Positions 36,093 through 42,290 of a DNA stretch of 42,290 nt are shown here, one piece after another; the first letter of the stretch is position 1; each line of letters begins with the position of its first letter. This DNA comes from a virus: positions 1 through 42,290 of the IMG/VR virus record IMGVR_UViG_3300008262_002979. One strand, given 5' to 3'. A program made the position numbers and the translations under genes. The notes below the pieces were generated by a model, which searched no databases, was not told the DNA's origin, and worked only from the letters and a program-made list of their open reading frames with translations.

Positions 36093-36478
36093 TACAAGTA
36101 AGATTTTAATGAGTTTAATATGGCTTCTTCGTCGCTAAAGATCGGAACAGCATTGCTTTTATGCATAGTGCCAATACCTTTAACTTTAGTGCCAGTGTAG
36201 ACTGGATTGGGTTTGAGTACAGCATTTCCTGTACTGTCGCCACGACTGGGAATATGTGCAGTAGTACGTTGATTTGGGCTGTTTAAAGAATACTGCAACG
36301 GCTCAGCGGCCATTGCTCGTTTACGTTTCTTTTCTTCTGCCTCAACACCCCACTTTTTTTGGATGTCTTTCCAATCTTGGTCCAACTGCTCTGCTCGACG
36401 TTTAGCTTCTGATGAAGCAAACTTTTGTTTGCCTTTTCGTTTACCTGTAGTAGATAACCACGGGCCTTCTAAATGCAT
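36089..36478 (-). CDS. conserved phage protein (MHLEGPWLS family)
   Basis: 129 aa from ATG 36478, with AGGAG 11 nt upstream. The start MHLEGPWLSTTGKRKGKQKF is typical of a family widespread in T4-like and jumbo phages. Lys/Arg-rich helices follow. Function unknown. Heads the operon with the lysin; a good promoter lies at 36516-36544. Confidence 0.72.
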   Translation of the reverse strand: MHLEGPWLSTTGKRKGKQKFASSEAKRRAEQLDQDWKDIQKKWGVEAEEKKRKRAMAAEPLQYSLNSPNQRTTAHIPSRGDSTGNAVLKPNPVYTGTKVKGIGTMHKSNAVPIFSDEEAILNSLKSYLY

Positions 36479-36515
36479 TGACAATTCATACTCCTAAAAG
36501 TTAAACACAATCTGT

Positions 36516-36544
36516 ATTGTAACTTCTTTTTAGGAATATGTCTA
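36516..36544 (-). promoter_or_regulatory. sigma70-like promoter
   Basis: TAGACA (36539-36544), 17-bp spacer, TACAAT (36516-36521), upstream of the MHLEGPWLS gene and lysin. Confidence 0.65.
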
Positions 36545-36560
36545 GTCTTTTGGACAGTAT

Positions 36561-37130
36561 CTATATAGTAGTAGCCAAACGATCTAGATTATAGAGATTG
36601 ATAATCATATGAATTCTGTGATCATCGCCACCGTTATACACACCATGCATTCTCGTGCTATCAAATTCATAAATCTTACCTTTTTCCCAATGGTAAGAAT
36701 TATTATCTATTCTATATATTGCCTTGTCATTTGTTTGAATAGGCACATGGATCCTATGGCAGAGTGTTAAAAAGTTGCCTCTGTCAACATGACCACCAAC
36801 AAAACCTTTAGGATGACATCTAGTTAAAAGAGCAGCATATTGTTTAAATTCGTAGTGATTCTTTAATAAAGCTAATACTGGCTCTATAACAGGAAAATAC
36901 TTATCGTATAATTTTCGTTTTGAAATATCCATAATGGATGTATCATCATCGAAAGCAGTTGCACATAAGCAAGTGTGAAATATAGGAATTGAATTTGTGC
37001 CAGCCATTGTCGGAATGCCAGCCCTGTACTCATCCTCAAACCAATCTTTTTCTTCAATAGTACTTAATATATCATCCACCATTGAAATAGGAATATCACA
37101 AATCACTTTTTGATCTATGTTCATTTTCAT
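36561..37130 (-). CDS. Asp/Asn beta-hydroxylase-like oxygenase
   Basis: 189 aa. Iron ligands in GGHVDRGNFLTLCHRIHVPI (H-x-D), distal His in STRMHGVYNGG, Arg in DHRIHMIINLY; the FVFK-like strand is replaced by AIYRIDNNSYHWEKGKIYEFD, typical of this family. Substrate unknown. AAAGGAG precedes the ATG and a TAAATA box lies at 37149-37154. Confidence 0.8.
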   Translation of the reverse strand: MKMNIDQKVICDIPISMVDDILSTIEEKDWFEDEYRAGIPTMAGTNSIPIFHTCLCATAFDDDTSIMDISKRKLYDKYFPVIEPVLALLKNHYEFKQYAALLTRCHPKGFVGGHVDRGNFLTLCHRIHVPIQTNDKAIYRIDNNSYHWEKGKIYEFDSTRMHGVYNGGDDHRIHMIINLYNLDRLATTI

Positions 37131-37192
37131 TATGGGTCTCCTTTCTAATATTTACTATAACTGCTAGTACTGTTTAATTGACTAGCAGTCAA

Positions 37193-37522
37193 TTAAAATG
37201 AGCCCGCTACCATTTCTAGTAGTTCTTCATGTTCATACGATTCATATTCCTCGTTGAACTCATATATAGCATCATCGATACCTTCCCAACCTTTTACACC
37301 CAGCATTTCAAATAATTCTTTTTTGGTTATAGGTTCGTTACGCATATGGCTAACCCAAACTGATGTCATAATGATGCAGGCAAATACAGTTCTGTCACTA
37401 TACACTTCGTTGGCTTCACACCATTGAATAGTACGTTCCATGTAGTATCGAATGTCTTCAATTCTATGCTCTAATTGAGCAATCCAATCTCTAGTTGCTT
37501 TTCTATCCCACACTTTTTTCAT
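37193..37522 (-). CDS. hypothetical protein next to Fe-S genes
   Basis: 109 aa, helical and acidic (starts MKKVWDRKATRDWIAQLEHR; ends EELLEMVAGSF). It overlaps iscA by ATGA, so it belongs to the Fe-S operon. No domain recognised. Confidence 0.6.
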   Translation of the reverse strand: MKKVWDRKATRDWIAQLEHRIEDIRYYMERTIQWCEANEVYSDRTVFACIIMTSVWVSHMRNEPITKKELFEMLGVKGWEGIDDAIYEFNEEYESYEHEELLEMVAGSF

Positions 37523-37845
37523 ACCCTAAAACTTTCACCACATCCACATTTGTCACGTTCATTTGGATTTCGAAATTCAAATCCTTCATTGAGGCCATTG
37601 CGAATCCAATCAACTATTAGGCCTTTTAAATAGACTTCTGATTTAGCATCAACTAATAAGGCAAAATCTGGATGAGCGTAGTTGGTTACACCTACTTCAG
37701 CTTCGTAGCTATCCACAAATTCTAACACATAGGCTAACCCACTGCATCCTGTAGTTTTTACACCTAGCCTGATACCTATACCGCGGCCTCGTTTGGTTAA
37801 CTGTTGTTTGATCTTTTTAGCCGCTGTGTCTGTTACGGTAATCAT
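37519..37845 (-). CDS. iscA: A-type Fe-S carrier IscA
   Basis: 108 aa. The three conserved Cys are present: TTGCSGLAY (first) and CGCGESF (second and third). Carries Fe-S clusters from IscU to targets such as NrdB-related or radical enzymes. Its start lies within the end of iscU (29 nt overlap). Confidence 0.92.
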   Translation of the reverse strand: MITVTDTAAKKIKQQLTKRGRGIGIRLGVKTTGCSGLAYVLEFVDSYEAEVGVTNYAHPDFALLVDAKSEVYLKGLIVDWIRNGLNEGFEFRNPNERDKCGCGESFRV

Positions 37846-38203
37846 TTACTGCCGCCTTGATAGCATCTTCTGCCAATATGCTACAATGTATTTTAACTGG
37901 CGGTAGGGCTAGTTCTTCGGCGATTTCGGAGTTTTTAATTGATCCTGCTTCGTCGATGTGCATTCCTTTGACCCATTCTGTAATGAGGCTCGAGCTCGCA
38001 ATAGCCGATCCGCAGCCATACGTTTTAAATTTTGCATCTGTAATAATACCTGTATCATGATCCACCTTTATCTGTAATTTCATTACATCGCCGCAAGCAG
38101 GTGCGCCAACCATACCAGTACCAACATCAGGATCACTCTTATCAAAAGATCCGACATTCCTGGGATTTTCATAGTGATCAACAACTTTATCGCTGTATGC
38201 CAT
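37817..38203 (-). CDS. iscU: Fe-S scaffold IscU
   Basis: 128 aa, complete. Cluster ligands in PACGDVMKL, YGCGSAIA and HCSILAEDAI, the conserved Asp before the first ligand motif region, and the Hsp70-binding LPPVK motif. Needs a cysteine desulfurase (IscS), not in view, probably from the host. With the LPPVK motif and a phage DnaK in the window, phage chaperone-assisted cluster transfer is plausible. Confidence 0.95.
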   Translation of the reverse strand: MAYSDKVVDHYENPRNVGSFDKSDPDVGTGMVGAPACGDVMKLQIKVDHDTGIITDAKFKTYGCGSAIASSSLITEWVKGMHIDEAGSIKNSEIAEELALPPVKIHCSILAEDAIKAAVNDYRNRHSG

Positions 38204-38474
38204 AGCAAGTTCTCTCCTTATAAGTTTTACCTTCAGGAGTTTGTATTTCTCGCCATTCAGTACATGTCTGCACAGGCTGTTGTTCTATAATAACAGGCGC
38301 CGGTTGAGGACGGGTCAATACATAAGTTACTACGCCGCCTACAATGGCAGGAGCTATCCAATTATTGTGAGAGCCTTGCCAATATCCATGATGCCTAAAA
38401 CCATGTCCATGGTGCGGACCTGCAAATACAGTAGCACTGACAGTTAGTAAAAGAACAGTTAAAAGTTTTTTCAT
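38187..38474 (-). CDS. secreted His/Gly-rich protein
   Basis: 95 aa from ATG 38474, with a clear signal peptide (MKKLLTVLLLTVSATVFA). The mature part begins GPHHGHGFRHHGYW, His-rich and possibly metal-binding, followed by a Gly-rich hydrophobic stretch and a Cys pair near the end. Overlaps iscU by 17 nt. Function unknown. Confidence 0.6.
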   Translation of the reverse strand: MKKLLTVLLLTVSATVFAGPHHGHGFRHHGYWQGSHNNWIAPAIVGGVVTYVLTRPQPAPVIIEQQPVQTCTEWREIQTPEGKTYKERTCYGIQR

Positions 38475-38524
38475 ATTATACCCCTTGTAAGTATATAACG
38501 TATTTACCAGGGGTTTCGTTGACA

Positions 38525-38719
38525 TTAAGCTGCTTCTTTTCGAGCGTTCTTAACTGCGGTAACATCGTTACGAGTTTCTTTGCACAACTTAGCCAAATCT
38601 TGGCAAGCCTTACGTACACGAGTGCCGGCAGCGCCAACTTCCTTGTCATAGAATTTTTCGAAGTCTGCCTCCATAGCCTCTACGATTTTTGTGAATTCTG
38701 AATATTTGTTTGTTGCCAT
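38525..38719 (-). CDS. histone H1-like (Hc1-type) DNA-binding protein
   Basis: 64 aa. The pattern FTKIVEAMEADFEKFYDKE and AAGTRVRKACQDLAKLCKE matches the Hc1/H1-like family (GNKAAAQRVR region) of bacteria. The Lys-rich tail of other members is missing. Probably binds DNA or modulates nucleoid structure during infection. Confidence 0.75.
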   Translation of the reverse strand: MATNKYSEFTKIVEAMEADFEKFYDKEVGAAGTRVRKACQDLAKLCKETRNDVTAVKNARKEAA

Positions 38720-38791
38720 GTTATGGTCTCCTTTGTGTTATATTAGTTATTGCTAGCTACAGAATTGTACTTGCAATAGTGAAATGGATTT

Positions 38792-39292
38792 TTACAATGG
38801 GCCCAATTCTTTTTCTAACCATTCTTTACAGTCTGTCCAATTACGATATAAATGAGCGCGGCCGCCGGCTCTAATCCATTCTTCATTGTTACTGCGTCGA
38901 TCATCAATTAAGATATCTTCTGCACTTTCGCATCTAACCCATTTATCGTGACTATATGGTCCAAAAAATACAGGAATATGAGGAAAATGCAATCTTGCCC
39001 ACCATACTTTATCAACAAACGCCCAAGGCATATCATTGTTATGGGGAACAGCAGTTAAAAAGTATAAACCAACATCTTTATGTTTGTCAGTATACTCTGT
39101 GACCCAATTGACTAGATCAACAGCACCTTCTTTTAACGGAAGTTTACTGTACATACGTTGATCGTCTTTGAGACTATTCCACACTGGCTGAGGAAGCATT
39201 TCTCCCTCTTGCCAAGCAGGTTGTTTAAGGTAATTGCGGGCATAGCCCATCCAGTCGGCGACTACGTCGTCCATGTCTAAATAAATGTTCAT
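38792..39292 (-). CDS. 5'(3')-deoxyribonucleotidase-like HAD phosphatase
   Basis: 166 aa. HAD motif I LDMDDVVADW at the N-terminus, motif II-like LTAVPH, and motif III/IV DILIDDRRSNNEEW. This fits the NT5C family that dephosphorylates dNMPs, common in large phages. Would tune nucleotide pools with NrdB and glutaredoxin nearby. Confidence 0.8.
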   Translation of the reverse strand: MNIYLDMDDVVADWMGYARNYLKQPAWQEGEMLPQPVWNSLKDDQRMYSKLPLKEGAVDLVNWVTEYTDKHKDVGLYFLTAVPHNNDMPWAFVDKVWWARLHFPHIPVFFGPYSHDKWVRCESAEDILIDDRRSNNEEWIRAGGRAHLYRNWTDCKEWLEKELGPL

Positions 39293-39312
39293 GCGTACAT
39301 GATACTATCTAT

Positions 39313-39696
39313 TTAAGAATTAGCAAAGACATTTGGTGATCCTGACGATAGTGTATGACCACTGTAACTATCACCCAGACGACCAATGTTTAAATTATTA
39401 GCAAAAACATCTCCGCTGTAGCTTGTCAAGGAAACTTGATGGGGTTCGCACGTACTAACATATACTGTAGAATACGTAGGAACATATTCGGGAGGTGGTT
39501 CGGGAGGTGGAGGATCTTCAACTTCTACTGCTACAATGACTTCATAGTTGTGAACTTGACTCAAGTCGCCTTTACGTACAACACCGATACTGTTAGCAAA
39601 TACATCACCAGATCCAGTTAATGTAGTGGTAGTGGTATCACAACCATGCCCGGTTGTAATTGTATCAACACTGTCTTTTCTAGCTACGGCTGGCAT
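39313..39696 (-). CDS. PAAR-like tail-spike tip protein
   Basis: 127 aa. It starts MPAVARKDSVDTITTGHGCD and holds three similar loops: GSGDVFANSIGVVRKGD, YSGDVFANNLNIGRLGD and a final SPNVFANS. Such PAAR-like proteins cap the spike of contractile tails. A Pro-rich segment lies mid-way. Supports a myovirus. Confidence 0.8.
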   Translation of the reverse strand: MPAVARKDSVDTITTGHGCDTTTTTLTGSGDVFANSIGVVRKGDLSQVHNYEVIVAVEVEDPPPPEPPPEYVPTYSTVYVSTCEPHQVSLTSYSGDVFANNLNIGRLGDSYSGHTLSSGSPNVFANS

Positions 39697-39700
39697 GGTA

Positions 39701-39991
39701 TCAAGCTAGCGCAATGCCAGTTGTTGTTTCAAGGAACTGTTTAGCAAATTGTTCATCGCTTGCTTCAGCTACCGTTACTGTTGTTTTAAGTAGCTTAACA
39801 TCTCTGTCAGGGCTAACTGTAAACAGGTAAGGCATTAGTCCAGGACCTTTTGGACCCATACCAATAACCTGTATTCTTGATAGCTTATAATAGCTATCTG
39901 TTTCTTCTACTAGTTTAGCAACTAGTTCTTCTCCACTTGTGAGTTTAAGTGTAATAACTTCGCCTACGCTTACGCCTTTGTTAATTAACAT
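39701..39991 (-). CDS. LSm-like conserved phage protein
   Basis: 96 aa. GEVITLKLTSGEELVAKLVEE near the start is an Sm-like beta strand-turn-strand that recurs in T4-like phage proteins. The rest is beta with an Ala-rich helical tail. Function not known; RNA binding is possible. Confidence 0.62.
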   Translation of the reverse strand: MLINKGVSVGEVITLKLTSGEELVAKLVEETDSYYKLSRIQVIGMGPKGPGLMPYLFTVSPDRDVKLLKTTVTVAEASDEQFAKQFLETTTGIALA

Positions 39992-39992
39992 T

Positions 39993-40220
39993 TTATACCT
40001 TTTCTAAATGTGCTTTAAGTTCTGTAAATCCACCAATCAGTTCTTCGCCGATAAAAATCTGCGGAACTGTTCGTGCTGTTGGAACAGCTTCCAATAGTTC
40101 TTCTTTTGTGTATCCGTCTCCGATTTTCTTTTCTTCAAACTCGATACCTCGTTGTTTTAATAATGCCTTTGCTTGATCGCAATAAGGACAGTGGTACTTG
40201 GACCAAATAGTTGCTTTCAT
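39993..40220 (-). CDS. glutaredoxin
   Basis: 75 aa. Active site CPYC (residues ~11-14), cis-Pro TVPQIF and GG of the glutathione site (IGGFTEL). Electron donor for ribonucleotide reductase, consistent with nrdB two genes upstream. Confidence 0.93.
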   Translation of the reverse strand: MKATIWSKYHCPYCDQAKALLKQRGIEFEEKKIGDGYTKEELLEAVPTARTVPQIFIGEELIGGFTELKAHLEKV

Positions 40221-40222
40221 TG

Positions 40223-40777
40223 TTACACCTTATCTTCTATAATTTCTAATTTAAGAGCACAGGTAATTCTTAATAAATTATCTTGTGCTGGGCAGTCTCC
40301 GTAGTGTCTCCACGAACTAGGGAAAACTGCAATGCGTCCTGGAACAAATTTAATTTCTAAATCTTTATCATCGGGGGTTTTTAGTATTGTTGACCCTCTC
40401 GGATCGTCCCACGTTGGGTTTACATAATATAACAGCGTTAAAAACTTTTCAGGAGGAGAAGTGTTAGGCTCACCTGTTGGGGTATAATCCATATCAGTGT
40501 GCCATCCGCCTTGTTGATTAGAGGTCTGTCCATTTAATGCAGCAGAGTTAGTAACAAAATTGATGCTACTTACTGTCTTAAATTTCTTTTCTAAATACTC
40601 TACAAAAAAGTGTCCAGCTCCCGGCCGTTCATAAAGTTTTTGACCCCAAAATCTATTATCTTCTAATGTAGCTTGCCGGCCAAAGAACCAGCTATTAGAA
40701 TCCATAGTCCATTTATAGTACAGTTGCATCATTTCTTTATCAACTATATTATCATGTATTTGGAATAATTCTGTCAT
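40223..40777 (-). CDS. 2OG-Fe(II) oxygenase (prolyl-4-hydroxylase-like)
   Basis: 184 aa. H-x-D in GGWHTDMDYTP (residue ~94), distal His in FPSSWRHYGDCP and Arg in LLRITCALKLE. Layout of the P4H-like family found in many phages. It lies between glutaredoxin and nrdB. Target unknown. Confidence 0.85.
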   Translation of the reverse strand: MTELFQIHDNIVDKEMMQLYYKWTMDSNSWFFGRQATLEDNRFWGQKLYERPGAGHFFVEYLEKKFKTVSSINFVTNSAALNGQTSNQQGGWHTDMDYTPTGEPNTSPPEKFLTLLYYVNPTWDDPRGSTILKTPDDKDLEIKFVPGRIAVFPSSWRHYGDCPAQDNLLRITCALKLEIIEDKV

Positions 40778-40785
40778 AATTGTTA

Positions 40786-41886
40786 TTATAATACAGGAAG
40801 CTCGTCGTAGTCAATAGCGTCGGACATCACACCGATAACATAATTAGTTGATTCGTTTTCCTGCAATGCTGTTTGTTTCTTACTAGTATCGCTATGTTTG
40901 TTGAACCAAGGAATAGGTGTCGACTTTGGTGCCGGACTTAGATACTTAATACCAATATCCTTTAGTGCTCCAACTGCTGTGTAGTCTACAAAGTCTTTTA
41001 GAATATTAGCATTCAATCCAATAACTGGACCCATTTTAAACAAATAATCAGCCCATTCTCTTTCTTCACGAATAACATCCATGTACATCTTATATACTTC
41101 TTGTTCACATTCTTGTTTGGCTTTGACAAATCTAGGATCTTCCTTGACCACTTGATTAATCAAGTAAGCAGTCCAACCTTTGTGTAACAGTTCGTCTTGT
41201 AGGATCAAACTAATAATATTGCCGTTACCGATAAAGATTTTGTTCTCAACCATTGCAAGACTTGTAGCAAACGATACCATAAATCGGAATGCCTCTAATG
41301 CATAACTTGCGTTCAATGCCATCCAAATAGCTTTGATATGCTCGTGCTCGTCAACTGTTTCACCTACTTCTTTACGACAGTTGATTTTATGCAACGCATC
41401 GTAGTATAGGCCCACGCTTGATGCCATGTCTACAATCTCTTTGGTGTCGTGGATGGTGTTAAACACATCCTTGGGTACGTTGTAAATGTTACGAATGATA
41501 TGACTGTAGCTCTTGCTGTGAATGTTTGTTTCAAAGAATCCCCAGTTGTACATGAGAGCTTCAACTTCAGGCAACGAACATACTGGTGTAAATACCTGTG
41601 TTGGTCCACGACCTTGTAAACTATCAAGTGCTGTTTGACGTAGTAAGTTACTAGTAAAAATATGTTTGACAGCGTCACTTGCATCTTTAAAGTCATTGCT
41701 GTCTTTAGTAAGACTTACTTCTTCAGGTTGCCAGAAGAAGCCTCGGGCTGTGGCATCGAAGTCTGCAATCTTCTTGTACTTAACTTCTTCAAATCTTTGA
41801 ATAGTAACTGGTCCAGATGGGTCCAGAAACATTTTACGACTTAGATAGTCTGTCTTTGTGTGTAAGTTGTATTGTTGTTTGCTCAT
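40786..41886 (-). CDS. nrdB: class I ribonucleotide reductase small subunit
   Basis: 366 aa. Iron ligands: Asp in TALDSLQGR, Glu/His in FFETNIHSKSYSH, Glu in ALEAFRFMV and Glu/His in LQDELLHKGW. The radical Tyr is present in SKSYSH. One extra residue lies between the E and H ligands compared with E. coli (ETNIH vs ETIH). The tail YDELPVL is the NrdA-docking peptide; NrdA is outside the window. Starts by TAATG overlap with glyA. Confidence 0.96.
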   Translation of the reverse strand: MSKQQYNLHTKTDYLSRKMFLDPSGPVTIQRFEEVKYKKIADFDATARGFFWQPEEVSLTKDSNDFKDASDAVKHIFTSNLLRQTALDSLQGRGPTQVFTPVCSLPEVEALMYNWGFFETNIHSKSYSHIIRNIYNVPKDVFNTIHDTKEIVDMASSVGLYYDALHKINCRKEVGETVDEHEHIKAIWMALNASYALEAFRFMVSFATSLAMVENKIFIGNGNIISLILQDELLHKGWTAYLINQVVKEDPRFVKAKQECEQEVYKMYMDVIREEREWADYLFKMGPVIGLNANILKDFVDYTAVGALKDIGIKYLSPAPKSTPIPWFNKHSDTSKKQTALQENESTNYVIGVMSDAIDYDELPVL

Positions 41887-42290
41887 TATCCATTCCTTAA
41901 AATATCTATCATACGTCTAGCTAAGTCTATAAACCATTGTTCATCATGCCCGCGAGTTGTTTCTGCGGCTACACCGATACGTACTCCTGATGTTTCTGCA
42001 AAGCTACGTTGCTCACCAGGAACGCCATTTTTATTTACCGTGATGCCATGCTGTTCTAACTTATCTGCGTACTCACGCCCACTCATTGCTTGATTACGTA
42101 AATCTACAGTAAACATATGACATTCAGTACTACCGCTAACAATATCAACTCCTGCCATTACAAAAGTATTTGCCATAGCTTTAGCATTTGCTTTGATTTG
42201 GCGAGCGTAGTCTTTGAACTCAGGCTGTAGTGCTTCATAGAAACATTGTGCCTTGCCAGCAATAATGTGCATTAGTGGACCACCTTGTGT
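41886..42290 (-). CDS. glyA: serine hydroxymethyltransferase, C-terminal part
   Basis: The frame enters from the right edge (TQGGPLMHIIAGKAQCF) and runs 134 codons. Family segments GGPLMHIIA, FKDYARQIKANAKAMA, SGSTECHMFTVDLR and ITVNKNGVPGE ... SGVRIG match the C-terminal half of SHMT, a PLP enzyme supplying one-carbon units for thymidylate. The start and PLP lysine are outside the window. Rare in phages. Confidence 0.93.
   Translation of the reverse strand, partial: TQGGPLMHIIAGKAQCFYEALQPEFKDYARQIKANAKAMANTFVMAGVDIVSGSTECHMFTVDLRNQAMSGREYADKLEQHGITVNKNGVPGEQRSFAETSGVRIGVAAETTRGHDEQWFIDLARRMIDILRNG

Noticed and set aside
1-42290. Bacterial chromosome or integrated prophage
   Set aside because: No rRNA, no integrase or att site, overlapping small phage-type genes and a dense tRNA array fit a lytic large phage better, although no capsid gene is visible to prove it.

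Overview
The window looks like part of a large, AT-rich, tailed-phage genome that carries an unusual amount of cellular machinery. No capsid or terminase gene is in view, so 'phage' is an inference. It rests on tightly overlapping genes, a 32-member tRNA array, a PAAR-like spike protein, a SleB-type lysin, a class I ribonucleotide reductase subunit with glutaredoxin, six 2-oxoglutarate/Fe(II) oxygenases, small genes of a kind common in T4-like and jumbo phages, and T4-late-promoter-like TAAATA boxes. Several passengers (orphan TctC/Bug binding protein, AhpC-AhpD, curli proteins, DUF4214-like protein) point to a freshwater-type Burkholderiales (betaproteobacterial) host; that host call is also inference.

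Layout. Positions 1-8240 hold a minus-strand tRNA array covering all 20 amino acids. Nearly all its tRNAs encode CCA. Embedded in it are an RNA polymerase omega-like gene, three oxygenases, a QueC-like ATPase and an unknown gene on the opposite strand, and many structured spacers, several sealed by 14-17 bp inverted repeats that abut the tRNA ends. At 8260-8740 lie three consecutive near-perfect sigma70 promoters and a terminator. At 8760-13530 are an SDR enzyme, an oxygenase, an AhpC/AhpD peroxide module, a candidate 0.4 kb structured RNA, a repetitive DUF4214-like protein and PstS behind a Pho-box-like site. At 13610-14065 is a circularly permuted (two-piece) tmRNA gene with a tRNA-Arg(CCG) lodged between its acceptor and coding pieces.

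Positions 14100-14916 carry a three-gene plus-strand operon of small, probably membrane-anchored proteins. From 14943 to 23181 a minus-strand operon encodes a curli-like system: CsgF, CsgG, a curlin-repeat protein, a FecR-domain protein, a discoidin-plus-curlin adhesin split by a 53-bp tandem duplication, two small proteins and a CHASE2 adenylate cyclase. This is the most striking cassette in the window.

From 23245 to the right edge are auxiliary and virion genes, nearly all on minus: heme oxygenase plus a PcyA/PcyX-like bilin reductase, ClpS, Hsp20, DnaK, TctC, a sulfotransferase-like protein, a methyltransferase, a MazG-like protein, an alpha/beta hydrolase lipoprotein, a damaged exonuclease, ribosomal protein bS21, membrane proteins, a lysin, IscA and IscU, a histone H1-like protein, a deoxynucleotidase, a PAAR protein, glutaredoxin, NrdB and a partial GlyA. 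Together they suggest a virus that supplements host transcription (omega), translation (tRNAs, tmRNA, bS21), protein folding and turnover, Fe-S assembly, phosphate uptake, nucleotide synthesis and cell-surface chemistry.
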